18,473 bases of DNA from Thalassiosira profunda (taxonomy: Eukaryota; Bacillariophyta; Thalassiosirophyceae; Thalassiosirales; Thalassiosiraceae). Numbering within the stretch: the stretch's first letter is position 1; each line of letters begins with the position of its first letter. The notes beneath the pieces were generated by a model. That model was not told the origin of the DNA and searched no databases. It saw only the letters and a program-made list of their open reading frames with translations. The stretch lies in assembly GCA_036939355.1 (NCBI GenBank), contig JALLAP010000167.1, forward strand, positions 1 to 18,473. Direction: 5' to 3'. Both the position numbers and the translations under genes were made by a program. This document shows, in pieces, positions 1 to 8,442 of the stretch.

Positions 1-2
1 AC

Positions 3-134
3 CAATGTCGCATCGATTCTGGAGCGCACATCATCTTGCCGCTTGTCATACCTTTTTTGAACGAGAAAAGCTGCAGAGATATTATCCTTAGCGGGGAGGC
101 GTTTGATGGATTCGCTGAGGAATCCGATTACTAG
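3..134 (+). CDS. BspA-like LRR protein (LRR-2, left copy), C-terminal fragment
   Basis: The third frame from the window start encodes the last 43 residues of a protein, from QCRIDSGAHIILPLVIPFL to FAEESDY, ending with TAG at 132-134. The segment is nearly identical to the C-terminus of the minus-strand gene at 17585-18473; differences include SCRDIIL here against GCRGIIV there, and one missing residue near the end. The gene starts upstream of the window. The LRR part is therefore not visible, and its identity is inferred from the mirror copy. The function of this C-terminal module is unknown to me. Confidence 0.85.
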   Translation, partial: QCRIDSGAHIILPLVIPFLNEKSCRDIILSGEAFDGFAEESDY

Positions 135-214
135 TTGCATTTGAAGAAATAGCATCTTATATTGCAGTGCATATGCTCTTGATATCCGTAGCACCCGGTC
201 AACACCGCAGTGTC

Positions 215-1666
215 TCATTGCTTCATCAAAATCATTGACGGCGACGCGCCATTGAGTCCGGCGAATCTCACCACATCGCACCGCATCAGAAGATCTGCGC
301 CCAATATCCCGCCCACACCGTCTCCCTTCAACGCTTCCAAAACAGGAAGGTCGCTGATGTCAATGTCACTGCTTCCATTCTCCCCCAGTCCGATTCCCGG
401 GCAAAAGTCCCCAACAGCGGTGTTCTCGGCCACCAAGTTCCACCTCCGCTTCAGCTTGAAGCGGTGCGTGAGCTGCAACGCCATATTGTCCGCACCCATT
501 GCTCCGATCGTATCTCGTATTGGCTCGATCTGGGGCGAGGAGGAGGACAGGCGCATGTCCGCGACCCCCTTCCAATTCAAGAAGCTGCTCGCCGCACCCG
601 TATCTACAATGAGTTTGACTGGGCCCCGCCCGTCCAATGTCACGTCAGCGGCGGGAATGCGGAGCCTCGTCAGAGACAGCGGGCCCCGGGCAACCACGTC
701 ATTCACATTTGGTATCAAAGGGTTGGGATCCGACTTTGACAATCGTAGCTCGTTCGTTGCAAAGTCAAAGTCCACGCATGCAAATTGATCCAAGAAAGAG
801 AGTCCCCAGATCCCGTCCAACCCCGACGGCAGCGCACCAATGTCTTGGCAGGCCGCCATGCTGACATGATTGACCTCTGCCCCGCCCACCATCAGTTTCG
901 TGTAGCTGTCCCACTTGGCCACGGCCGCTCCTTGCGAGCTCCCTGCCATCGTCATCGTTGCCCCGACATTGCTTGCGCTTTCGAGTACTCCGGGGATTTG
1001 TTGATTGGCTGTGGCGACAGCAGCGGGGGACAGCACCAAGCCCGAACACGCCGTGTCTACAAGCAGTGTCAGTTCCACGGATTTGCCATTCTTCTCCAGC
1101 TGCACCTTGATGGCGGCGTATTTGCCCGCCGAGGGTCGAATGTAGATATCCTCCGCATTTTGGGCGGCCACCGATTTGGACGTTTCGAGTTCGTGATACA
1201 CGAAGGGCGCCGCGATCGTCCACGAACCGGATGCAGCTGTAGCAGCCATGTCGTCTACAGTATCAGCAGCATCATCGTCGTCGTAGGTTCGTCGCTTCTT
1301 CTTCTTTTTCCTCGGATTGTCCGCAGCACCCGCATCGCCAACGCTCGTCGTCCCTCCCAACCGAGATTTGTAAAGACGCTGCACCAGCTCCTCCTTTTCG
1401 AATGCATCCCTCGTGGACACGCCCCGCGATTCCAGCTCGCTCTTGAGCTCTTTCACCCGCAAGGACCGCAGAGACTCGAGCAGCTGCTGATCAATGTCGC
1501 CCTCGATGTTGCTGCCCACCGCTTGAGAAAGTTGCAGCCGCGGGGCAGTGCGAGGACGGTGGGTGTGTACAAAGGCCGGCGGCGCTAGCGCCCGCGCGAG
1601 GGCGACCCATTGCAAGCCCGCGAAGGCTAGGGGCAGAAGGCGGGGAGCACGGCGGCGCCGAACCAT
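215..1666 (-). CDS. Secreted or plastid-targeted double aspartyl-protease-like protein (left copy)
   Basis: A protein of about 483 residues. The start is placed at MVRRRRAPRLLPL because it aligns with the start of the right-arm copy; an in-frame ATG lies 10 codons upstream. Residues 1-30 form a basic plus hydrophobic signal-like stretch followed by LARALAPPAFVH, reminiscent of (not identical to) the bipartite plastid presequences of algae with secondary plastids. Around residues 65-100, LRSLRVKELKSELESRGV resembles a SAP-like helix-turn-helix. A Lys/Arg-rich then Asp-rich linker follows. Two retropepsin-like halves come next. The first has LLVDTACSGLVLS (DTA in place of DTG) and GIWGLSFLDQF. 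The second has LIVDTGAASSFLN and GGILGADLL. The fold and likely peptidase activity are inferred from these paired motifs. The substrate is unknown. The gene is divergent from the MFS gene across a 147-bp region holding the shared promoter motif. Confidence 0.85.
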   Translation of the reverse strand: MVRRRRAPRLLPLAFAGLQWVALARALAPPAFVHTHRPRTAPRLQLSQAVGSNIEGDIDQQLLESLRSLRVKELKSELESRGVSTRDAFEKEELVQRLYKSRLGGTTSVGDAGAADNPRKKKKKRRTYDDDDAADTVDDMAATAASGSWTIAAPFVYHELETSKSVAAQNAEDIYIRPSAGKYAAIKVQLEKNGKSVELTLLVDTACSGLVLSPAAVATANQQIPGVLESASNVGATMTMAGSSQGAAVAKWDSYTKLMVGGAEVNHVSMAACQDIGALPSGLDGIWGLSFLDQFACVDFDFATNELRLSKSDPNPLIPNVNDVVARGPLSLTRLRIPAADVTLDGRGPVKLIVDTGAASSFLNWKGVADMRLSSSSPQIEPIRDTIGAMGADNMALQLTHRFKLKRRWNLVAENTAVGDFCPGIGLGENGSSDIDISDLPVLEALKGDGVGGILGADLLMRCDVVRFAGLNGASPSMILMKQ

Positions 1667-1742
1667 GGTGAGGTGTGCGCGGCGGCTTTCACGCACGGGT
1701 GGGTTGTGTTTTGCAACGTCAGCCGGAGGGCCAAGGCCCGCA

Positions 1743-1758
1743 GTTAGCTATTTTACGT
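1743..1758 (+). promoter_or_regulatory. Shared 16-bp motif GTTAGCTATTTTACGT in a divergent promoter (protease / MFS, left arm)
   Basis: The exact 16-mer lies between the protease-like start (1666, minus) and the MFS start (1814, plus) and continues as GTACGTGTAGGTAGCAGCC. The same 16-mer occurs at 5046-5061, 12612-12627 and 15988-16003, always between divergently transcribed genes. A role as a bidirectional core promoter element is inferred from position and conservation only. Confidence 0.55.
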
Positions 1759-1813
1759 GTACGTGTAGGTAGCAGCCCGGCGCTTCCTTCATCGTATCGC
1801 TACATCACCCGAG

Positions 1814-3471
1814 ATGTCAGCCCCCGAAGAGGGCAGCGCCGCGGAGGTTGACGTGCTTCCTCTGCTCCCGCGATCGTCGCTGGATGCAGGTCTTGGTGCC
1901 GGCAGTTCGTACGGCGCCGTCGATGAAAATGATGCACATGATGCACTGATGTGCGCGTCTCTGGAGGGGGCATCAACCATGCGCACCCATACTGCGATGC
2001 CGCGACGGACCCATCACGTTCACGCGACACCGATGGGGAGTCGCATCGCAGAGTTTCCTATTGGAACCTCACGAGAGACAATGAGAACTACCGGTGGTAT
2101 CTGCTCAGTTATTTGGTGACACACGCCGGCGAGTGAGTTGCAAAAATCTTTTGCATCTGATGTGATTGCATTGATGTATCGACTCGTTGATCTGATGCTT
2201 GCCGCGAGGGCAGGTGGTTCACCTACGTCGCCTCCATCGCCGCCATCGAACAAATACAATCTGCAAACAATATGACATCACGAACCTCGATCTCCATTCT
2301 CGTCTCGCTGCGCCTCCTCCCAAGTGCGTGCTTCACCTCCATCGGCGGAGTCCTCGCCGACACCTACGATAGACGAACGATGATGTGGTTATTGGACTTA
2401 TTGGGATCACTCGCGGCGTTGCTCTTCCTCGTGGCCTATTATTGGAGATCGATCATCGCAATCTACGCTGCTACCGCCTTGCAAATGACAGTTGCAGCAT
2501 TGTACGAACCGTCTCGCTCGGCCATCGTTCCCATGCTGGTGACGAATGAAGCGAGTCTGAAGAAGGCGATGACGCTTTCTGAACTCTCGTGGAGCTTGAT
2601 GACTGCAGTTGGCAGTTCGCTGGGAGGGTTGTCCGCTGAAGCACTGGGCATATCCATGTGCTTTTGCATCGACAGCGTGTCGTACTTGATCAGTGCTGTA
2701 TTCATTTGGATGATCAACGGTAGCTACATTGCATCCGAGTTCGAATCCGAGCCGGGTGCCAAATCCAGCAATGACAGTAGAGGGGGGTCAGTACTATCGC
2801 CATCACAATTCACGAGGATGTTTGGGGAAGGATTGGTCTATCTACGCTCGAAGCCATGGGGGCCGTTTGTGTTCTTCAAAGCGTGCGCGGCTCTCATCTA
2901 CGGCTCCGCCGATGTGCTGAATGTCACGTTTTCGGAAAGGAGACGAGACGGTAGAGAAGACGCAATGGAAGGGAGCAGCCATCGCTTGGGGATGCTCTTT
3001 GCTTTCGTCGGCGTAGGATGCTTCCTTGGACCTGTCGTTACGGACTTTTTCACTCGCATGGACAATGTTCAATCTCTGGAGAGGGCTTGCCTGGGGTCCT
3101 TCCTTCTGATGGCTCTGGGTTGCTATGGCTTATCTTGGGGCGAAAGCTTCTGGTGGATCTGCGCATTCACTGTCGTCAGATCGGCGGGGTCATCGGTAGT
3201 GTGGGTCTACTCTTCACTGCTACTGCAGAAGTTCTCCTCTGCTAGTATGTTGGGAAGGACCATGTCAGTCGACTATGCCCTGGCAACGCTCAGCGAAGCA
3301 TTCAGTGCAATGTCCGGAGGAATATTGCAAGACAGTGCTGGGTTGTCGGCAGAACACGTTTCTTTCCTGATGACTCTGGTGGCTCTTGCAACCGTGGCTG
3401 TGTGGACAATGTATCTCTTTGGCCCGAGTTTGATGAGCTACCGGAATAAAACAACACTTGTTTACGAATAA
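1814..3471 (+). CDS. EntS-like MFS transporter, left copy (two exons, frameshift in exon 1)
   Basis: Exon 1 is 1814-2132 and exon 2 is 2214-3471. Splicing gives HAGEWFTYVASIAAIEQ across the junction. An N-terminal soluble stretch of about 80 residues (MSAPEEGSAAEVD) precedes the first membrane segment (YRWYLLSYLVTHAGEW). GGVLADTYDRR is the MFS motif A between the second and third helices. The many hydrophobic segments fit a 12-TM exporter. The pattern resembles the bacterial EntS/MFS_3 group, members of which export siderophores or drugs; the substrate here is unknown. Compared with the right copy, this copy gains 2 nt and loses 3 nt near 1947-1963 (net -1). The start codon frame therefore runs out at 2119 and does not reach the transporter body unless translation starts elsewhere, for example at MTSRTSISI (2272). 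Its C-terminus (GPSLMSYRNKTTLVYE) is longer than the right copy's. It ends 14 bp from the convergent LRR-1 gene. Confidence 0.8.
2133..2213 (+). other. GT-AG spliceosomal intron in the left MFS gene
   Basis: This 81-bp intron starts with GTGAGTTGC and ends with GAGGGCAG. Removing it joins CACGCCGGCGA to GTGGTTCACC and fuses two frames into one continuous membrane protein. An intron of the same length with the same boundaries occurs in the right copy (15529-15609), which supports it. Confidence 0.88.
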
Positions 3472-3485
3472 CGCTACAATTCATT

Positions 3486-4895
3486 TCATCTCATTGCGGG
3501 AGGAAAGACATCGTCATTTTTGTACCCCGTCGCCCCCGTCTCTTTCCAGGGGACGTGGATGTAAGGCAAGACGAGGGGGATGATGGTTTGTGCATCACAA
3601 TCGCGGCGACACTGTTTTCTACGCAGAGAATCACCCCTTGCCATTTCGGTTTCGTCGATTTTGGTTTTCCATAGCGCAAGCTCAAGGATGGAAGTAGCCT
3701 CGACGGAGACCCCATAGTGGCCAACCATGGCCGGTATCTCGTAGGCTGCCTCCCAATTGCACCCTCCATTGTCGTAACAAAGGTCCTCATCCACGAGATA
3801 TTGGATGTTGGCCGCCATTTTCGCCAGACCCTTGGCACTCATGTTCTTCAGGCACTTTGACACAATCATGTAGGTGCCGGGTGTGTCAAAATAAGCTGCT
3901 CGCCAATCGTCAGACGTTGCCGGCCATGGTTGATCGAGATCGATGGTTGTATCTCTCAACAAGCGGAACTGGTGATGAACCATTTCATGACCTTCTTCAG
4001 AAGACTCATCGTCGTCTTCATCACTGCTGCCCCTCGAGTCCTCGTCACTATCATCGCCATCAATATCGCTGCTCTCCCCATCGTCCTCCCCATCGTCATC
4101 GCCTTCTCCCCCTCTACCAGCATCACCATTGTTCCTATCTTCTTCGCTGTCGCCTTCCGACCTTGCGCTCCCTGCGCCGCCACTTCCGGTGCCAATGCGG
4201 TTTCTGTGCGAGAATGCAAATGCAGGCGAAGGGATATTGATGCGCCGATTGAAAGAGCGACAACCTTCGAATGCAGTAGGCGAAAAGAACTGAATCCCTT
4301 CGCAGAGCTGCACCTTCTCCAGACTCTTGCAAGAGAGGAAGGCATCGGCATTGAATTCGGTCCACCAGCCCTCCTCAGTTCGTTGACAATGAGGCCAAAA
4401 ATATAGTTCACCGAATGTCATACTCTCACACCCTCTGGAATAGAGCTCGACTTCCACTAATCCTTGGCAGTCCTCGAACGCCCCCTCGTCAATTTTTCTC
4501 ACCGTGACAGGAATGGCCACTCTCTTCAGATTCCGGCAGCGTCTGAACGCCCCCCTGCCAATTTTCTTCAGCCCCGGGGACAGCTCGACGGTCGACAAGC
4601 TGGCGCAGTCCTCAAAGGCACGGCTGCCGATTTCGGTGACGGTCGAGGGGATTTTCGCACACTCCAGCTTCCGGCAGCCGCGGAATGCCATGCTGCCAAT
4701 CTCCCGCACGCCGTCGCAAATCTCGACCTCCCGCAGCTCGGTGCAATTCTCGAACGCACTGTCGCCCACTGCGGACGCCGTGGAGGGGATGATCGCGCGA
4801 CGGACGTCCGTCCTGTTGCGGAACTCGTCCTCCTCCCCCGCGTGGACAGTCCACTCGCCCCCACCTCCTCGCGCCCGCGATGCAAAATTATCCAT
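3486..4895 (-). CDS. BspA-type leucine-rich-repeat protein (LRR-1, left copy, intact)
   Basis: A 469-residue protein. Residues about 28-155 hold five or so LRR_5 (BspA-like) repeats of about 23 residues with the pattern C-x-x-L-x-x-V-x-I-P-x-x-V-x-x-I-G-x-x-A-F, for example IPSTVTEIGSRAFEDC. A less regular repeat region follows to about 230. A highly acidic Asp/Glu/Ser tract spans about 245-310. The C-terminal part is unassigned and contains SILELALWKTKIDE and RRKQCRRDCDAQTIIP. The same C-terminal module appears in LRR-2, so the two are paralogues. There is no convincing signal peptide or membrane segment. LRR_5 proteins usually bind other proteins or surfaces; the role here is unknown. Unlike the right-arm copy it is uninterrupted and has an extra N-terminal stretch (MDNFASRARGGGGEW). 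Confidence 0.88.
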   Translation of the reverse strand: MDNFASRARGGGGEWTVHAGEEDEFRNRTDVRRAIIPSTASAVGDSAFENCTELREVEICDGVREIGSMAFRGCRKLECAKIPSTVTEIGSRAFEDCASLSTVELSPGLKKIGRGAFRRCRNLKRVAIPVTVRKIDEGAFEDCQGLVEVELYSRGCESMTFGELYFWPHCQRTEEGWWTEFNADAFLSCKSLEKVQLCEGIQFFSPTAFEGCRSFNRRINIPSPAFAFSHRNRIGTGSGGAGSARSEGDSEEDRNNGDAGRGGEGDDDGEDDGESSDIDGDDSDEDSRGSSDEDDDESSEEGHEMVHHQFRLLRDTTIDLDQPWPATSDDWRAAYFDTPGTYMIVSKCLKNMSAKGLAKMAANIQYLVDEDLCYDNGGCNWEAAYEIPAMVGHYGVSVEATSILELALWKTKIDETEMARGDSLRRKQCRRDCDAQTIIPLVLPYIHVPWKETGATGYKNDDVFPPAMR

Positions 4896-5045
4896 CGTCT
4901 CAGCGGGGTGTGGCGATGCGATGGGCGTTGTATCGAGGTTTTATCCGGCGCTGTTGGTGACGCCACGAGCAGCAGTGGGGGTGCAGAGAGCTGCTTTCAG
5001 AGGCGGGCGAGAGGCGCGAGGCGAGGCGAGGCGGCGGCTCGATCA

Positions 5046-5061
5046 GTTAGCTATTTTACGT
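5046..5061 (+). promoter_or_regulatory. Shared 16-bp motif GTTAGCTATTTTACGT in a divergent promoter (LRR-1 left / SGNH gene)
   Basis: The exact 16-mer lies in the 261-bp gap between LRR-1 (starts 4895, minus) and the SGNH-like gene (starts 5157, plus). It continues as ACTTAGATAGAGCGTA, where the inverted repeat ends. The spacer gene therefore appears to use a promoter that lies mostly in the repeat arm. The remainder of 4896-5156 is GC-rich with no recognised feature. Confidence 0.5.
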
Positions 5062-5156
5062 ACTTAGATAGAGCGTAGCCGCCCATCCCCGTGAAGGAAC
5101 TCTAACCTGATAGAGAGCGCGGCCGCCGCGGGCGGCACCTATGACGCTGAGACATC

Positions 5157-6805
5157 ATGAGCTCGTTCGGTGCCCGGCGGCGCATCGGGGCGATTGCCAT
5201 CGGAACCTACGCGTGGTGGCTGCACTCGGCCGGCGAATTCAACATCGACGTCTCGCCGTTCACTCCTCTAAACAGGAATCGGCACCTGACGGTCACCCGC
5301 GACGCCAGGCACTGGCCCGCGCCCGCCGCCCGCACGTCCCCCCTGTCGGACCGCTCCAACGGCGTCCGCATCGCGTTTCGCCTGCGGGGCACGGGCGAGT
5401 TTGGCGCGCTCACGGACCCGCACTGCGCCGAGGCGGCCAGCGGGCACAACGCCGGGCAGCGGCTGATGGAGCTGCCCCCGACGCTGCGGGATGCCCGATC
5501 GGCCCGGGAGTGGGAAGTCCAACGGGAACAGAACGGCTCTGCAGACGCAGCAGAGGTTCGCCAGGAGGAGGAGGAGGGAGATCGGGGCGGGCGAATCCTC
5601 GACTTTGGCACGTCCGTTGCCACCGATCTCAAGATATTGTGGCTCGGCGATTCCGTGGCCGAGCAGTTCGGCCGGGCGTTCGACTCCGCTGCCACGGGCG
5701 TGCCCGAGGCGGACGCGCTGGAATACGCGAGGCGACGAAACGTCACAATCTCCGACCTGCCGCCCGATCCGCGCAGGGTCATAAGCGCGTTCCGCGCCGA
5801 CGGAGCCCCGCGCACGTGCGTCTTCGCCTCGGCGCCGGTGCGGGGCGGCGGCGCGGTGGCCCTTTGGCGAGTGGTGAAACTCTTTTTCCGGGCGCGGATG
5901 GACCTGCCGGCGTGCAATTCCTTCGCCGGGGGGTGGTCGCAGGACCACCTGCGTCAAATTCTGGAGCACGAATACAAAGTTCCTGGGGCTGGCGGGGATG
6001 AAATCGGTGCAAAGATTGGACATTTCGACGCGGTCGTTTTGCGGATACAGCTCGGGTGGATGAAGGCATCCCAGATCACAATCGAAGGCATCGACGAAGG
6101 CTGTGCCGGGAGAAGCTGGGCGTGTCAACCGTTCTGATAATGACGATCAACTTTACAAACGACGTTCACAATACTGAAGAGTGGGCATGGGCCGCAAAGA
6201 TGAACGATGCGATACGACAACTTGCTGCGACGTTGAACCGGCAAAATGTCACGGAGAACGGAGGAGGCGCCTTCCGCGTGCAAATACTCGAGTTCGCCAA
6301 CTTCACGACGCAAGTCCATTGGGCGAACGCGCGGACCATCCGCGATCCGACCGGGCGGTCGTACGAATATCCCGACCTCGGCCCGCCCGACCCGTCGCTG
6401 GCGGATTACGACCAACGCCCCGAGGCCCGCTTCCTGTTCGATCGCTTTAAGCCGTGGCATTCGCAGGACAAGCATCCGCAGTCGATCCCGACAGTTTGCG
6501 CCCACATGCGGGATCGGGACACCATCGATGGCGTCGAGCGTCGGCGCTGCATCTGGAATGCACTGATGAGGGACGGGCTGCATTGGTGCATGAGCTCGGT
6601 CGGGCCGCGGTATCACGCGGGGGTGGCGTGTTTGTTGGGATGCGTCTACAATAACAGGGAGAAGGTGGGGTCTCACGATGAAGCTGCGCCTGTGGCAACG
6701 GAGCAATGCGAGCGGGCGTGCAACGAGCAATTCATGTCCCTCCTTCCACTCGATGAATCCTGGCTACGAGACGACGTCACGCTGTTTTCTGATTCTCATT
6801 CATAA
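5157..6805 (+). CDS. SGNH/PC-esterase (PMR5/TBL-like) protein with an internal frame break
   Basis: Two overlapping frames make one protein of about 549 residues. The first frame runs from MSSFGARRRIGAIAIGTYA and is open to 6137; the second is open to 6805. ILWLGDSVAEQFGRAF is the GDS block holding the nucleophile serine. DGLHWCMSSVG near the C-terminus matches the D-x-x-H-W block with the catalytic Asp and His typical of TBL/PMR5 proteins, which O-acetylate or de-acetylate polysaccharides in the secretory pathway. The N-terminus is only weakly hydrophobic, so a signal anchor is uncertain. The frame must change near 6085-6105, between QITIEGIDE and CREKLGVSTVLIM, as if one base were missing. 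No plausible GT-AG intron there preserves both blocks. It is either a sequencing error or a damaged gene. It ends 11 bp from the convergent dioxygenase gene. Confidence 0.72.
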
Positions 6806-6816
6806 TGCGGCCCGAG

Positions 6817-7647
6817 CTATCTCTTTGCATCTACTTCCTCTCGTGCCTTCCATAGGAACATGCTGGCCTTTTTCTCCAGTATGGTCAACGAAAACGCCTC
6901 GTCGACTGCCCTCCCGGCGGCGCCGTAGCAAACGTGGAGCGGCAGGAGGTGTTCCTCGCGGGGGTGGCAGAATCGAGCCTGCGGCGCCCGCTCCCACTCC
7001 AGCAGGGCCCGTTCCCGGGACTCCTCCGACACATCGCCGGATGCCATTGTTGTTTGCAACCAATCATCAAATTCTACATTCCTCTGCATCGTGCTGCCGT
7101 CCGACTTGTCGAAGAACGCCTTCATATTGTGGAAGCTAAACCCCGACCCGACGATCAGCAGGTTGTCGCCCTCGTATAGAAACGATCGCAGCGCCCGCCC
7201 CATCTCCAAGTGCACCTTCGGATCCAGCGACGTCGCCAACGAGAGCTGGACGCACGGCACGTCGGCTTCGGGAAACATAATCTTCAGGGGCACAAACAAG
7301 CCATGGTCGAATCCTCGCTTCTCGTCGCACCGCGCCTCGACGCCTGCCTCGGTGAGGTGCGCTTGCAATTGTCGCGCGAGTTTGGGGCATCCCTCCGCCG
7401 GGTACTCGATCGCGTACGACTCTTCCGGAAAGCCGTAATAATCGTAGATGAGCGGAGGATGTGGCGATGATGTGAGGGCCGGGAGGGCCTCCTCCCAGTG
7501 GGCGCTGATGAGGAGGATCGCGTCGGGCTTCGGCAGGTGCGATGCGATGTCGGCCAAGGTTGCGCACATTTCTTCGTGCCCCGGATCGTCGAGGAGGGGG
7601 AGCGGCCCGCCGCCGTGGGAGAGGAAGAGGACGGAGGCGTTGGCCAT
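6817..7647 (-). CDS. LigB-family extradiol dioxygenase (4,5-DOPA dioxygenase-like, YgiD/DODA type)
   Basis: A protein of about 276 residues starting MANASVLFLSHGGGPLPLL; an in-frame extension upstream is not conserved-looking. Length and motifs fit the class III extradiol ring-cleavage family (LigB, YgiD, plant DODA). The expected metal-ligand and catalytic histidines are visible in SHGGG near residue 10, LISAHWEE near 50, GFDHGLFVPL near 120 and SGFSFHNM near 180. Family members cleave catechols such as L-DOPA with a non-haem metal. The true substrate cannot be read from sequence. The protein looks cytosolic, with no clear targeting signal. It is the only spacer gene with an unbroken frame. 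It is divergent from the aminotransferase remnant starting about 75 bp away and convergent with the SGNH gene. Confidence 0.9.
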   Translation of the reverse strand: MANASVLFLSHGGGPLPLLDDPGHEEMCATLADIASHLPKPDAILLISAHWEEALPALTSSPHPPLIYDYYGFPEESYAIEYPAEGCPKLARQLQAHLTEAGVEARCDEKRGFDHGLFVPLKIMFPEADVPCVQLSLATSLDPKVHLEMGRALRSFLYEGDNLLIVGSGFSFHNMKAFFDKSDGSTMQRNVEFDDWLQTTMASGDVSEESRERALLEWERAPQARFCHPREEHLLPLHVCYGAAGRAVDEAFSLTILEKKASMFLWKAREEVDAKR

Positions 7648-7721
7648 GTTGGGGAGGGAGGAGAAGCGTGCGTGCGAGGAAGTCGAGCCGAGGGGAAGTC
7701 GAGAGGAGGCGGCTCTTTGTG

Positions 7722-8381
7722 TCAAAGGTATCTGCAGCAGGAGGTGATTGAGATATGCCGAGAGCACGGCATCGTCGTTTTGTGCGACGAGGTCTACCGA
7801 CTGCTGGAACACAGTGACGACCTCCGCCTCCCTGCGATGGCGAACGCCTATGAGAAGGGCATATCTGCCGTAACCATGAGCAAACCATGGGGCGGATGCG
7901 GCATCACCATCGGGTGGCTCGCCTGCCCCGACAAGGAAATGGTGCAACGATTGGTCGACGTGCAGTACTTTGGAACCGCGTGTCCGAGCCGGGCGAGCGA
8001 AGTTCAGGCCCGGATGGTCCTGCGAGTATCCGACGCGATACTGAACGAACGACGGGACATCATTCGGAAGAACAAGGCATTGCTGCAGGAATAGAGGTTC
8101 GATACAAGGACTTCTTCGAATGGCGGCGGCCCAACGCGGGCGCCATTGCCTTTGTCAAGTTCAAGGGTCCGGGGTCGTCGGCCGAACTGGGGAGGCAGTT
8201 GGCGGACGCCGGAATCTCCATCAAGCCGGCGTATTGTTTTAGCCGCGATGCGGAGGGAGCGGGGATACCGGATTACTTCAGGGTGGGGTTCGGGGAATCG
8301 AAAATGCCCGCGGCGCTGGAGGCTCTGGGAAGGTTCGTGGAGGCGCACGCGGCGTCTTGGAGGGCGGCAATGGCAGAGTGA
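7722..8381 (+). pseudogene. 5'-truncated, frame-broken class I/II PLP-dependent aminotransferase
   Basis: Recognisable homology begins at about YLQQEVIEICREHG (7730) and includes VVLCDEVYR, the Asp/Tyr cofactor-binding region, and TMSKPWGGCGITIGW, whose Lys is the expected PLP Schiff-base residue. The frame ends at a TAG at 8092-8094 after IIRKNKALLQE. The protein continues in another frame from about 8085 with YKDFFEWRRPNAGAIAF to a stop at 8379-8381, equivalent to one missing base. The N-terminal half of the family (roughly 150-200 residues) is absent; that side is occupied by the dioxygenase gene on the other strand. No splice signals rescue the break. A gene remnant is the simplest reading. 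An exon of a gene with distant upstream exons is less likely. Confidence 0.75.
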
Positions 8382-8442
8382 AGGCAAGAATACCAACTCT
8401 CGTGCGTTGGAAGGAAACACAAGGTAACGTCATTCTATTCTG

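Larger units (their letters stand above)
1..5077 (+). repeat. Left arm of a giant inverted repeat (pairs with 12596-17720)
   Basis: Reverse-complement comparison shows the same gene block here and in the right arm: end of LRR-2, protease-like gene, MFS transporter, LRR-1 and the promoter region beyond it. The inner boundary is sharp. Similarity runs through the GTTAGCTATTTTACGTAC motif and GATAGAGCGTA to about 5077, then stops. Position 1 pairs with about 17720, so the outer boundary lies outside the window. Encoded copies look roughly 95-98% identical over most of their length by eye. Indels between arms include a 297-bp insertion in the right arm, about 150-200 bp extra here upstream of LRR-1 (within 4836-5043), and a longer acidic tract here. 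Confidence 0.93.

Noticed and set aside
210..1588. Long plus-strand open frames antisense to the protease-like gene
   Set aside because: They have no recognisable motifs, are rich in Arg/Ser/Pro as expected for shadow frames of GC-rich coding DNA, and lie opposite a gene with clear aspartyl-protease motifs and a conserved mirror copy.
1743..1773. TACGTGTACGTGTA run as a telomere-like or simple repeat
   Set aside because: It is short, occurs once per promoter and is conserved between arms in a promoter position; regulatory sequence fits better.
6060..6100. 32-nt GT-AG mini-intron in the SGNH gene (6056 region)
   Set aside because: It would restore the frame but removes WMKASQIT, a stretch that reads as part of the conserved protein, and 32 nt is too short compared with the 81-bp introns seen here.
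7648..7947. N-terminal extension of the dioxygenase upstream of MANASV
   Set aside because: The extension is the complement of the aminotransferase remnant and has no family similarity; the LigB family starts close to the SHGG motif.
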